Shown here piece by piece: positions 13,415 through 28,880 of a stretch of DNA of 64,000 nucleotides. The stretch is taken from the NCBI GenBank assembly GCA_028023455.1, contig JAQFVV010000516.1:64001-128000 (forward strand), in the 5' to 3' direction. The position numbers and the translations under genes were made by a program. Within the stretch, counting starts at the first letter, position 1. Every line of letters begins with the position of its first letter. The notes under the pieces are model-generated. The model saw only the letters and a list, made by a program, of their open reading frames with translations, was not told the origin of the DNA and did not search any database. The stretch is from Epiperipatus broadwayi (Eukaryota; Onychophora; Udeonychophora; Euonychophora; Peripatidae).

Positions 13415-13594
13415 TTGACTTTTACCTCACTCAGCCAATAATATAATTAGTGGTTTAAGGGTTAATATATATTTAATTTAATTTTAAACCAATTCCACAT
13501 ATATATATATGTGGAATTGGTTTAAAATTAAATTAAATATATATTAACCCTTAAACCACTAATTATATTATTGGCTGAGTGAGGTAAAAGTCAA
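13415..13594. repeat. Perfect 180-bp palindrome
   Basis: The left arm starts TTGACTTTTACCTCACTCAG and every one of its 90 bases is mirrored in the right arm ending CTGAGTGAGGTAAAAGTCAA. The centre is an (AT)n stretch at 13504/13505. The left side abuts a TA run. No spacer and no mismatch were found. It is either a recently inserted foldback MITE or a hairpin-derived duplication. Confidence 0.95.
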
Positions 13595-14591
<997 letters not shown>

Positions 14592-14713
14592 TTATATGTG
14601 TCCAATTAATTTAAAGTACAATATACTTTTACATTTTTATATACTGTGCCAATACTAAAACCTTAAAAATAGTAGAAATAAAAAATGTTGTTTATATTAC
14701 AGCTTTTACTGAC

Positions 14714-14891
14714 TATGCATTAAAAAAATATATTTATTCAGCCACAATTGGAGGTATTAGATTTAACTTGAAATAAAAACATGGGGAAGGGGTCCAAAAT
14801 TCATTTAAGTGAATCCCTATTTTTGGACGCTGTTACTTCAAGTTATATTTAAAAACATCAATTGTGGTTGAAGAAACATTTTTAGTGCATA
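14714..14891. mobile_element. MITE-like inverted repeat
   Basis: The ends TATGCATTAAAAA and TTTTTAGTGCATA are imperfect inverted repeats. Homology extends about 60 bases inward through CAGCCACAATTG and its mirror CAATTGTGGTTG, and AACTTGAAAT and its mirror ACTTCAAGTT, with a second inner pair around GGTCCAAAAT and TTTTTGGAC. There is no coding capacity. Flanking TA dinucleotides are compatible with a Tc1/mariner-type target but do not prove it. Confidence 0.6.
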
Positions 14892-15061
14892 ATCAATAAT
14901 ATCATTCAATACATAAAAATATCTATTATTTAAAAAATAAATTTCAATGGTAGCTGTAATTTATCTAATTTATTATAATGATCACAATTTAATCATTAAC
15001 ATACTTTTTAAATTTTTCACAGATTTACTAATATAATATCTTGCTTTTATTCTGTTCACAA

Positions 15062-15136
15062 GGTATTCTACAAGAATTTGTTCCTGAGTGTGATCTTTTA
15101 ACTCTAGTACTATGCTATAATAATATTCGTGAGTAA
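15062..15136 (+). CDS. Candidate last coding exon of an unidentified gene
   Basis: A pyrimidine-rich run CTTGCTTTTATTCTGTTCACAAG forms a possible 3' splice site ending at 15062. The next 24 codons read GILQEFVPECDLL then TLVLCYNNIRE and stop at TAA 15134-15136; an AATAAA follows at 15171-15176, 35 bases later. The combination of acceptor, balanced amino-acid composition, stop and polyadenylation signal is unusual in this AT-rich background and suggests a terminal exon. The acceptor is AAG rather than the preferred CAG. The peptide is not recognised and no partner exon was found upstream in the window, so the gene would extend through repeat-rich introns to the left. Chance remains possible for so short an exon. 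Confidence 0.4.
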   Translation, partial: GILQEFVPECDLLTLVLCYNNIRE

Positions 15137-15170
15137 TATTTTTTTTAATTTATATTTTGTTGTAATATTC

Positions 15171-15176
15171 AATAAA
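15171..15176 (+). terminator. Polyadenylation signal AATAAA
   Basis: It lies 35 bases downstream of the candidate stop codon and is followed by T-rich and TGTGTG-type sequence (GTGTGTGATG), as expected for a cleavage and polyadenylation region. Confidence 0.4.
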
Positions 15177-15277
15177 ACTATATTTATTTTAAATAATTAT
15201 TGTGTGTGATGTTTATTTATCGAAATAGTTGTACATTAGTCAAATATTAAATAGATTAGGAAAAATATGTTGTAATA

Positions 15278-15330
15278 AACTTCTTTAAAATAGAACCATT
15301 ATTATCAACTTCTTTAAAATAGAACCATTA
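15278..15330 (+). repeat. Short tandem duplication, 29-bp period
   Basis: AACTTCTTTAAAATAGAACC plus ATTA occurs at 15278-15301 and again at 15307-15330. Confidence 0.9.
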
Positions 15331-17688
15331 GTAATCTATTGTACTTTCTGTTTCGGACAAGAATTAAAATATATACCATTATTTTTTTTCCTACGATTGT
15401 GCCATGATTTGTGTGTGTGTGTATGTGTGTGTTTGTTGGAGTAAATCATTAATTCTTATGAATATATTGAATGTTATTAAGCAGTGACATTAATTTTATT
15501 TTTGATTAAAGATATTTTCAATTGTTAAAAAAAAAGTTGTATTATAATTTTATATTTTACAAATGATATCTAATGCTAAAAACTGTTGCTTACTGCTCTA
15601 CTGATGTAAATACTATTATTTATAATTTGATCTGATTATACTGTAACTTTTGTATTTAATTCGACTTTTAACATTTTCACATCATTATTTATTTAAGTTC
15701 ACCCCTCTGTTAACTAGAAATATATACGAACTTTAAAATGTATAGATAAAAAGTAGTTAGGGAAAACATTAAAATGTCTGGCTAAAATAAATAAATTGAT
15801 TCCTTACAATAAGAATAATTTATCTAGAAAGATAAAATCATTCAGACGATATATTTCTATAGATTTTTTTTTTCAAAAGCTGAATTAAAAGACGTAGTCA
15901 GTCAATAAATGTAAATATGTTAAAACCCTATCATAATGACAAACTGATAGTATCATAGAAAACATTATTAAAGAGAAAAATCATTCGATTAATTATTATT
16001 ATTTTTATCTGAATTAATAGGTATTTTTATTGCTAATTAATTTTTCTGAAATTCAAACACTAACTGAACATTTTTCCTAAACCAGAGAGGTAATAGAACT
16101 TTTATAATACAGTGTGATGAAAACTTCTATTAGCAATGCAGGGACAAAGTTAATTGAGAAATATATAACAAATTAATCAAAAGGAAGTTTAAAATGTAAT
16201 TTTTAAAAAATAGACTAGATATTTTTCTAGTCTATATTTATGTTATTCAGCTGTCTTAGAAACAGAAATATACTTAAGGGTGAGTAAATTGTATGTGAAA
16301 GCAGAAAAAATAACTAAGGCCATATTTAATTTTGAATAAAATAAAAGCAGCCAAAAAATAAAATCGATAACAAAAACAGCAGTAATGAGTGACAAAGAAA
16401 TAATATAGTATAATATCAGTGAACTTGATAAAATTTTCCAAAGAAGGTAAATAAAAGATAAGAGTAAATCTTTTAATAATTTATACAAAAAATTTATAAT
16501 AGATATTAAGCTTGCAAAAAAAAAAAAAAAAAACGACAAAAACAAAAATATTTGAAAAAATTATTTAAATGATATATTACAAAAAATATTTAAATACTTT
16601 TATAAGATCACTATGTAGTAAAACGTTTAACATAATAAGATGGGGGGGGTGATATTAATTTTGTGATCATTACCACAAAGTAAGGCTTGGGATTTAATTG
16701 CATTACATCAAGAAATTTTAGAAAAAGCAATACTATATTCATTTATTTTTTTAATAAAAATAGTTTTCCGATTAATCTGGATATTTCCTAAGTAGATTAT
16801 AAATTGTTAAAGGTTATCATAATATCCTAAGTTACATCATTTTTTAAAATATAAAAAAATATCGTACCCCAATATTTCTAAGCCCAAATTACAGACAGAT
16901 ATTAAAAAATAAATAGAATTTTAAAAACTAAAATATGTAAAAAATGAAAACGATACAGAAATATTGTACAAAAATTGAAAATTCCAGAGAATTCCAAAAA
17001 AAGTAGACATATACTGTAACAGTCAGAATTGTCTATCTCACTAACACACTGCAGAATTCAAACCCCAGACATGAAACTGAACATTCTAGGAGGGGTTGCC
17101 TTCTAGATATACTAAGTTTGAATCTAAAGTCCAAATTTCACAGCGCCATCTACGTGATAATGCATCTGATGCCACTACTAGTATAACCTTTGACTGGTGC
17201 CTGGTGGTCAGGGAGAAACAAAAGACTCTATACTAAAAGAAGCTTGGGTGGCTAATTAACGTCTATGGATTTACAAAAGAAATGTAGAAAATATATATAT
17301 AGACCGAGACAGTGATAGGAATCAAATAAAATAAGAGATCAAATTTAGTTTTAAATAATTTCACAAAATTTATTCATATAAATTATATATATAACGCCAC
17401 TGTCTGTTTATATGAGACAGGGATGTGTATTAAATAATTGTTGGCATTATATTTCAATAAATGACAAAAGGTTTTAAAGCAAAGTGATATATTCTATTCC
17501 TCAGGCTAATAGCATTACAATAATGTGCTTGATGAGATAAGAACATGTGCGAGGTGCTTTGAGCTATTATACAAGTCTAAGAAAATATTTGAAAATTAAG
17601 TATTCTAAAATATTTATTGATTTCGAGAATAGCATGGACAAAAGCTTACTAAGCAACAAAATGGGAATGTGATCAAAGCATTTATTCG
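15331..17688. other. AT-rich intergenic DNA
   Basis: No gene was recognised. A minus-strand open frame at 16243-16545 is Phe/Leu/Ile-rich and starts in a poly-A tract; it reflects base composition. A slightly less AT-rich patch at 17015-17230 contains a GTTTGAATT B-box-like stretch on the minus strand but no complete tRNA-like structure. Confidence 0.5.
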
Positions 17689-17838
<150 letters not shown>

Positions 17839-20800
17839 GAGTTGCATTGGGAGGTCAGTATTGCTGATAATGAATTTATTAAAGTTGGAGGGTGTGACAC
17901 ATTTAAGTCACGGATGCTTTGTAAAATAAACATAAAATAAAACAATATCGAAGATCCGGAATGATTTCAGAGGGCATCTTGCCGCTAACCTGTAGGAAAG
18001 TATTTTATGAACAGCCGAAACTTAGCGACTGTGTGACGATTGTGTTTAATTCCCAGGTGTGTCATTTGGGGACACACTCTGCCCGGAAATCACAATAAGT
18101 GAAAAGATAATGGACTTGGCCGTGTAAAGAATCCTTGGAAAAGTAAAACAAAGTGGTCTCAACAACCAATTCACTTACCAGCAATACGAGACTAGTGTAT
18201 ATAAAACATACTGAATGGGTTTTACTTGGATTAAGAGAAATGCCCAATCAAATTCCCCGAAATTCATTTAAAAGGGTCCGCACAGTCTCGACGTCAATGA
18301 TGAACTTTGTAATTAAAGTAGAACACAGTGATTAAAATAGGAAAATGCATGCTTGCGGGTTTGAAAAGTAAGTATAGATTTATATACGCAATCATACATT
18401 AGGGGACACATTTAATCATTGACCTCACACATACTCTCATATTAGATTAAAATCAATAACATGTAGATTTTAAACTATGTGATTATATTATATATTAAAG
18501 AAAAGAATCACCCTCGAACGAGTGATTTGCAAGATAATAAAATTGGAAAATTATTTAGAAATTTAAAATATGCCTTCACAGCAGCGTCTTATTTTCATCA
18601 AAGGGAATAATTCACTCGGTCAAAGATGATTCTGACACATTATCATAATAAAATAACAGAAAGCTTAATCAATAGAAAATATTAACCCAAGGATAGAGAG
18701 CAAAATGTTGAGTATATTTAAACACATTAAAGAAATACATAATGAAGTTATGTGAAATATCAGAAAACAATTTAAATAGCTATAGCATGTTAGTTATCAC
18801 AAAAGCTCTTGGGTTAATTTAGGGTTACCTCTGGAGAAGCATTTTAGGTAGATTGATGGTCGGCAGGCTTTTAAATAATTTAACAGCAAAATCTGGAAAT
18901 GTTCATATTTTTGCAGCAGCAGCAGTTCCGGGGTTCCTTATGTGATAGCTTCCAATGGTCTGGAGTAGTGGCTGGCTATTCCAAGGGGACATAGCCATCT
19001 TGACACCTCTACTCTGTCATGTCAAGGTTAGCAAATTATTAGAATAGAACTCAGAATGATTTCTCTTAGAAACATCAGAAGAAAAACTGGAGAACAAAAG
19101 AAAACCCTTCTTTTTATAGTAGACTTTAACAATAGAACTGCCCTGGAGCATTACAAAAATATATCGGACTTATCAGCTATAATTAAATCATCCAAATGTC
19201 TAAAGGAATTAAAAATTAATTAATTTCTTTTGTTAATTTCCCTGTCAACATTCGAATTACAAACTAGATTTAATTAAAAATTACTTTTATTAATTAAAGA
19301 AAACCTTAAGTGGATATCTGCTGTTTTTAGATAAAACTTATATAATATTAACTAATTAAACTATTGTCCCTCATTTATTTTAAAGAAATATTTGGAATGA
19401 CTTTTATTAAATTAAATGAAAATTATTTTACTTTTAACTTGCAATATTTGAATCTATTTACTAAATGAATATTTACTAAATGAATTTTATTTTAAATCAA
19501 AATATATTACGACAGTAATATATTTGTAAATAGATTCAAACAAAATAACTTTAACAATTTATAATTTTGATATGTTTTAAAATGCATATCATAGTGTGTG
19601 CACAATTACGACTTATATAACCTACTTTTTAATAAATCAAAATTATGTGAACATATACATAATCTATAATCTTTTATTTATTTGGGAATGAGTTATATAT
19701 ATAATACGAGCATTGTACTCATGGTTTAAAGTTAGGCAGGATTTTCGGTATATAAGCATATTGCAGACACACTACGATAGATTGGGGTACAAACTAAGGT
19801 ATGAGGGTATGAAATAGGTGAGAAAAGGTGAAACGAAGATCTGCAAAGCAGACCTTACTGTTTCAATACTTTATTGATTTCATCAAATTTCATTAACTGT
19901 GCAGATTTTTTTAAAAAATAATAAATTAGAGAACAAAAATAATTATATTCTTATAATCGAAATTGCTATGATATAACATGTTTTTGTTTTTTTGTTTTTT
20001 TTTGTGAAGAAATTATAATTCCATATTGATGCACTACTATTAATCTGGATACTAAAAATTTAATGGAAGATGACAGATTTGTTAAAGGCAAAAGTTTGTT
20101 GAAAAATCATAAGCATTTAAAAATACACTGATGATTTAATATTTATATAAAAACAGAGATGACTTAAAATACTTACTAGAAGAGTTACAGAACACAGTCA
20201 CACAACTTAAATCTTATGATTTGAAAATTTAAAATCATTGACTGATTTGGCCTTATTGGAAGTTTTACTTTTCAACTAGATTCCTTGGAAGGATTTGCTT
20301 TAAAAAGTTAACATTAGAAATGCAGTTTGTCTCAACTATATTATCCATAACTCTTAATGTAGATTTGTAATATTGGATAAAAATATTGATGTTCTTAAAT
20401 AATAATGCTGAGAAATACTTTTGTGAATGCCACAGACACTAAAATAAATAAACAATGAGATAATATAATATTTAGACAAGGATTTTTACACGAAGCACAA
20501 AACGTTTCTTTAAAACTATATTAGTTTGATCTTTATATAATGTCCAATAATGAAATGATGAATTCCACATTTCAACATTAAATGATTTAAATAATAGGTT
20601 ATTTTGTGGGGAAATCTGATTCTAACATTAGAAAGAAACGATGCCAGCTTAATGTTAATTAAGGATATTAACTACCACATCATTTATTCTTACAAATTGT
20701 TTAATATGTAACAGGATATGATGTGTAGTATTAAAATAAACCTCAGAAAAATACAAAATAAATTTTAATTTAACAGTTTGGATATCTATCTTGTAATAAA

Positions 20801-22005
20801 TTCTGTGATGAAATTTCTGTTCCAAAGTTCTCCATAATTATAAGCTTATAAACTAGAAGAATTCATTCAAGCTACTTATATTTTTCAATAAAAAAAAATT
20901 ATACAACTATGACTTATTCTCAATAAAATATTAAAAAATATTTTGAAATAAACAAATTAAAATATCTAAAAATTATTGGAAGCCAAGACCAAATAAATGA
21001 ATTGATGTAGAAAAATATGGAGATGATGTGTCTAATATAGGATCAATTATGGTACAAGTAACAAAAAAATATAAAATATATGAAAAATTTCCTGAAGTAA
21101 TCAAAATCCTTAAGTAAAGTTTGATGACTTGTTTGTCTATAATTATAACTTACTTAAAAAATACAGAGCAGTAATTATACCTCATTTCAAATGTTTTTAT
21201 GTAAGAAAATGTCCATAAGAGATATGATAGTCATTGAATGTAATGTAAATGTTGCAATGCCTTTCTAAAGTGCATGTGTGTATATATTGTAACCTTTAAC
21301 TTTGCCAGTAAAGTTGAACTCCCAACTATTTCATTTGTCTAAGTATAGAACTTTTTTTCAATAAGTTAATTTTTATTGCAAGTGATTTTAAATAGAGCTT
21401 TATGGTTAAATGCTAAGTCATTTTATAAATCATTATAAGAATTTTATAAATCTTAATTACTTTTTAAAAACCAATTCTAATATTTTTATTGTATTGGTTT
21501 GAACCCATTTGTAATTACAAGTGACTTCTTAATTGTTTACATTAGGAATATATTTCCCTATATACTAATAAGTTAATGTTGAACATTATTAAAAGCTAAA
21601 GTTACTTTTATATAGATTCTAAGATATTAAAATTCAGTGTTTAAATTAAAATGAAGTGATAGAAATCTTTAATATTAAATATTGTTATGTAATTCTGTTT
21701 GCTTATAAGAAAGTATTTTGATTTAAGTTATTTATTAATGAAAATATGTTTTATTCATACTATTCATCATAAAATTAAATCAGTGAAAATAAAGTTAATC
21801 TAGTTAATTTAAAGAATAAAGAATTACTTATTATTAAAAGTTATTGGTTATCAATTAAAAGAAACATTGGAGAAGTGTGACTGTGCTTGCATTTATTAAT
21901 TTTCAACATTCACATCTTTGTTTTAATTATATTTAAAATATCTTTAATTTAAATCAATAAAAGCTATTCTGGAAACTTCTCCTTTAATTAAGTAGTTACA
22001 AAAAT
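17839..22005. other. Intergenic DNA with a few higher-complexity patches
   Basis: Mostly featureless. Patches of more balanced composition lie at 17945-18340, which includes a TATATAAAA at 18197-18205 and a possible short ATG exon ending in a GTAAGT donor at 18368, at 18900-19030, and at 19690-19860. None yields a recognisable protein or RNA. They may be fragments of old transposons or unrecognised exons. Confidence 0.4.
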
Positions 22006-22131
22006 GATTATAGGGAATAAGAACTTAGATTTTCAAGCAACCTTCAACTATCAACACTCTTTCATACCACTGATACACAGTGTGGATAGTTGAAGGTTAC
22101 TTGAAAGTCTGAGTTCAAATCCCCTATATTT
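22006..22131. repeat. Hairpin-forming inverted repeat, ~55-bp arms
   Basis: The left arm contains TTCAAGCAACCTTCAACTAT and the right arm the near-exact mirror ATAGTTGAAGGTTACTTGAA. The match extends outwards to ATTATAGGGA and CCCCTATATT, with a loop of about 19 bases. The right arm carries GAGTTCAAATCCCC, similar to a tRNA B box. This is a small foldback, possibly SINE- or MITE-derived. Confidence 0.75.
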
Positions 22132-23928
22132 ACAATTAGGTTACAGATATAAAAATGCCTGTATTTCAGGTCTTATAAGGGATAATGTAAATTAATATTC
22201 TATTTGTTGTGCAATATTTTATATTATTGTAATAATTTTGGCTATACATAATTGGCTTGGAATTGAATATTTTTTATTAAAAGTCTAGACAATATGTAAA
22301 TGAATTTCTATTTTTAGCTTTGTTTTCAGATACCAGATTAACTTTTAAAATGTCAATTTTCAATCAGTCAATTCAATCACTTGATTGGGGGATATAAAAT
22401 ACACACTGGAAGAATCTGCACACAGATGGAGAGGCGGGACTTCCTTATTGTCTTTTCTAATTAATTTTTAATTTTGGTTGTAGAATTAATCATTTTTTAT
22501 AATTACAAGTTTAATTATTTTAATCACTTTTATTTTGCTGATAGTAATGGATCTGTAAATAATATCTAATTCAGTTACTAAAACTTTAAACAAAAGACTA
22601 CTGGGAAATCCAAAGTCCATATTATTTTTAAAAAACATGAGAATTTTAAAAAGTGATTTTTTACAGCTATTGAATTACCTTTATGCAGAATTAACATCTC
22701 ATGTGAATTTTGTATAGCTTATTTCACTCATGTAAGAACTTTTATTCATTATCAATTTTGTACTTACAATAAACTTGATTATAAATGTAATATTCTGTGC
22801 ATCTTAAAAATAATATTGTTAAAGACTTTGTCCCCATTAAATATTTTATAGTAGTCTTTAATCTTGTAAATGCTTTGTTTCAGTATTTTTAAAAATGCTG
22901 AAAGTGTAATAAATTTATTGAAAGACTTTTAAAATGTTTTGTCTTCAACAATGTCTTTTTTAAATATATTTCTTTCATTGTTATTATATTTTGAAACAAT
23001 GTTTTTCTCCTGGATACTTCATTTTTTATGAATAACTTATTTAATTTTGAATTGTAGGACTTTGTTATTAATTTTCGAGATATTTTAATTACTTATCATA
23101 ATTATTTATTTATTATTGTTGCTGACGAGTAAAAGGTGATCATTTGCAAGTATTTCAACTTTTGCTTAATACAAACTAAATAAGAGAACTATATCTCAAC
23201 TCTATCAAAATAAAGATTTATTAGTTTACTCTTTTATTGGAAAATTTTTCCTTAATTGCTTATGTTTAAAAACTAATATTATATCTTTTTAATGGATTTA
23301 CTACTTAAAAATTTATTATTATTGTTATTTAAATACATATGGACAAAATAACTGAATCAGTTCTATATGCATTATGAAAGAAATACTTTGAGGAATTATT
23401 CAAGTTACTATACAATTAATTTTTACCTGCCTTTATTGAATACTTCATTATTATTACTGTGAAAGCTATTAATTTCAAACTCTGCTCTCTTATAAAACCT
23501 GCTTTATCTTCAAATAATAGTTACTTCTTAAACCTCATTAGAGAAATATATCTTTCAAGGAATGACTGCAAAGTTAACATAAAAGAAATTTCTGACATCT
23601 TATTTTAAAATGTTTTCATGAAACTTAATGGCTATTAATATATTTATGTCATTTTGTTATCAATAAATCTATTGTTATAGAAATATTTTTGAATGCAATA
23701 CATCTAGTTCTAAATTGCTGCATTTTCAACAAACGGAGAAAATTTTCTATGTTTTCATAACTGCATCCTGATTAATGGTGAACACTCTGGGATAAAGGAC
23801 ATACAGTTATAGAAATTTTGATAAACTGGATATACATTTAATTGTAATCTTATGCTTTTTGTAATTATTATGTACTTTATTTATTTTATAATGCATAATT
23901 TGTCCGATATATTTTAATGCATTATTTA
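22132..23928. other. AT-rich intergenic DNA
   Basis: No gene was recognised. A TATAAAAT box preceded by GGGGGA at 22384-22397 and followed by CACACTGGAAG and a GC-richer 50 bases resembles a core promoter, but no downstream reading frame supports it. Confidence 0.4.
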
Positions 23929-24048
23929 TTGAATATAGAAATAAAACAAACTCTTTTTTTAAAACTTGCTTTTTATATGACTGTAATGATGATAATGAAA
24001 TCCAAGTTTTAAAAAGAAGGAGTTTGTTTGTTTTATTTCTATATTGAA
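23929..24048. repeat. Hairpin-forming inverted repeat, ~42-bp arms
   Basis: TTGAATATAGAAATAAAACA at 23929 is mirrored by TGTTTTATTTCTATATTGAA ending at 24048. The arms continue to AAAACTTG (23961-23968) and CAAGTTTT (24003-24010), with a 34-base loop. The right arm carries one extra AAAC-type unit. Confidence 0.85.
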
Positions 24049-26740
<2,692 letters not shown>

Positions 26741-26833
26741 TATTAATGTAGCTCTGAAGAAGATTGCAGAACATTCAAAACATTACAAGATTGTGCATGA
26801 ATATAGGCCGATAACAGTTTTTTGCTAAAAAGT
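26741..26833 (+). repeat. Left copy of 93-bp direct repeat flanking the ribozyme array
   Basis: It begins TATTAATGTAGCTCTGAAG and ends TTTTGCTAAAAAGT, and is repeated with five or fewer obvious substitutions at 28984-29076, exactly 2243 bases away. It contains CTGAAGA...GAAAC-like spacing, reminiscent of a motif common near Penelope-like element ends, but does not fold into a convincing hammerhead. Confidence 0.9.
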
Positions 26834-27039
26834 GTTTAAAGTAGTGGATAAATTGTATTGATTATTCTTCTTAGAGTAATTCTTATATATATATATATGA
26901 TAAACAAAAATGCAAGTTAAAAAACTTGCTAACGCTTGTATTTATGTCCACAGATGGCATCCTACCAAGACTGCCAATCAAGCGTATGTTTTGTTTACAC
27001 AAACGTCAGAGTAGTTAGTATTCACTATCTCTAACTATA

Positions 27040-27097
27040 ATTCCACTTTCAGATCATGATTTCAAGCCATTTGCTATCGTCAGTGAAAGACAGGAAT
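27040..27097 (-). ncRNA. Type I hammerhead ribozyme, unit 1
   Basis: On the minus strand stem I is ATTCC + CTTTCA pairing with TGAAAG + GGAAT across a small TGT/T internal loop. The core is CTGACGA, then stem II TAGC-AAATG-GCTT, which has three Watson-Crick pairs and a U-U at its base. GAAA follows, then stem III ATC-AT-GAT, then C17. The predicted cleavage is after the AUC triplet, between plus-strand positions 27052 and 27051. Loop II differs from the other units (AAATG instead of AAATA). Confidence 0.75.
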
Positions 27098-27448
27098 AAA
27101 GAAACTAGATCTGAATACAAACTCTGAGCGTTTATGAAACAATTTCTATTCAGCTTGCAAGCGTGAATTTTTTAGACACGTAATGTCTTCAAACTCAGCA
27201 TAGCAAACCAGATAGCTACATGGGTCTGATCTCAGTTCAGCATCACCACATAGTAGAAGCCTCTGCAATCTATATCATTGCAAGAAAGACCTCAAAGGTA
27301 CATTTATGATAAACAAAAATGCAAGTTAAAAAACTTGCTAACGCTTGTATTTATGTCCACAGATGGCGTCCTACCAAGACTGCCAATCAAGCGTATGTTT
27401 TGTTTACATAAACGTCAGAGTAGTTAGTATTCACTATCTCTAACTATA

Positions 27449-27506
27449 ATTCCACTTTCAGATCATGATTTCAAGCTATTTGCTATCGTCAGTGAAAGAC
27501 AGGAAT
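27449..27506 (-). ncRNA. Type I hammerhead ribozyme, unit 2
   Basis: The architecture matches unit 1: CTGACGA core, stem II loop AAATA, GAAA, palindromic stem III ATCATGAT, AUC cleavage triplet, and two-part stem I. The very short stem III with a two-base loop is typical of hammerheads that work as dimers in tandem transcripts. Confidence 0.75.
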
Positions 27507-27857
27507 AAAGAAACTAGATCTGAATACAAACTCTGAGCGTTTATGAAACAATTTCTATTCAGCTTGCAAGCGTGAATTTTTTAGACATGTAATGTCTTCA
27601 AACTCAGCATAACAAACCAGATAGCTACATGGGTCTGATCTCAGTTCAGCATCACCACATAGTAGAAGCCTCTGCAATCTATATCATTGCAAGAAAGACC
27701 TCAAAGGTACATTTATGATAAACAAAAATGCAAGTTAAAAAACTTGCTAACGCTTGTATTTATGTCCACAGATGGCGTCCTACCAAGACTGCCAATCAAG
27801 CGTATGTTTTGTTTACACAAACGTCAGAGTAGTTAGTATTCACTATCTCTAACTATA

Positions 27858-27915
27858 ATTCCACTTTCAGATCATGATTTCAAGCTATTTGCTATCGTCA
27901 GTGAAAGACAGAAAT
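27858..27915 (-). ncRNA. Type I hammerhead ribozyme, unit 3
   Basis: The catalytic core is identical to unit 2. One substitution in the outer stem I (GACAGAAAT instead of GACAGGAAT on the plus strand) removes one outer base pair, while the inner 6-bp stem I is intact. Confidence 0.7.
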
Positions 27916-28266
27916 AAAGAAACTAGATCTGAATACAAACTCTGAGCGTTTATGAAACAATTTCTATTCAGCTTGCAAGCGTGAATTTTTTAGACACGTA
28001 ATGTCTTCAAACTCAGCATAGCAAACCAGATAGCTACATGGGTCTGATCTCAGTTCAGCATCACCACATAGTAGAAGCCTCTGCAATCTATATCATTGCA
28101 AGAAAGACCTCAAAGGTACATTTATGATAAACAAAAATGCAAGTTAAAAAACTTGCTAACGCTTGTATTTATGTCCACAGATGGCGTCCTACCAAGACTG
28201 CCAATCAAGCGTATGTTTTGTTTACACAAACGTCAGAGTAGTTAGTATTCACTATCTCTAACTATA

Positions 28267-28324
28267 ATTCCACTTTCAGATCATGATTTCAAGCTATTTG
28301 CTATCGTCAGTGAAAGACAGGAAT
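28267..28324 (-). ncRNA. Type I hammerhead ribozyme, unit 4
   Basis: Core and stems are identical to unit 2. The three single-base deletions of this 406-base unit lie outside the ribozyme. Confidence 0.75.
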
Positions 28325-28822
28325 AAAGAAACTAGATCTGAATACAAACTCTGAGCATTTATGAAACAATTTCTATTCAGCTTGCAGCGTGAATTTTTAG
28401 ACACGTAATGTCTTCAAACTCAGCATACAAACCAGATAGCTAGATGGGTCTGATCTCAGTTCAGCATCACCACATAGTAGAAGCCTCTGCAATCTATATC
28501 ATTGCAAGAAAGACCTCAATGGTACATTTATGATTGGCAGTCTTGGTAGGACGCCATCTGTGGACATAAATACAAGCGTTAGCAAGTTTTTTAACTTGCA
28601 TTTTTGTTTATCATAAATGTACCTTTGAGGTCTTTCTTGCAATGATATAGATTGCAGAGGCTTCTACTATGTGGTGATGCTGAACTGAGATCAGACCCAT
28701 GTAGCTATCTGGTTTGCTATGCTGAGTTTGAAGACATTACGTGTCTAAAAAATTCACGCTTGCAAGCTGAATAGAAATTGTTTCATAAACGCTCAGAGTT
28801 TGTATTCAGATCTAGTTTCTTT

Positions 28823-28880
28823 ATTCCTGTCTTTCACTGACGATAGCAAATAGCTTGAAATCATGATCTGAAAGTGGAAT
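28823..28880 (+). ncRNA. Type I hammerhead ribozyme, inverted unit
   Basis: It is readable directly on the plus strand. CTTTCA is at 28831-28836, CTGACGA at 28837-28843, TAGC-AAATA-GCTT at 28844-28856, GAAA at 28857-28860, TCATGATC at 28861-28868 and TGAAAG at 28869-28874. ATTCC (28823) pairs with GGAAT (ending 28880). Cleavage is predicted after C28868. Confidence 0.75.

Noticed and set aside
16243-16545. 100-codon hydrophobic minus-strand frame
   Set aside because: It starts with a poly-Phe run from a poly-A tract; no membrane-protein family motif, promoter or splice context.
18345-18370. Possible first exon MHACGFEK ending at a GTAAGT donor downstream of a TATATAAAA
   Set aside because: Eight codons are too few to support a call, and no downstream exon was found.
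19691-19830. Possible exon reading RYISILQTHYDRLGYKL with a GTATGA donor-like end
   Set aside because: The upstream acceptor lacks a pyrimidine tract and the peptide is unrecognised; chance is likely at this length.
26750-26790. CTGAAGA...GAAA(C) in the 93-bp flank read as another hammerhead
   Set aside because: The left copy has AAAA instead of GAAA, stem II cannot form more than two or three pairs, and no stem I partner is present.
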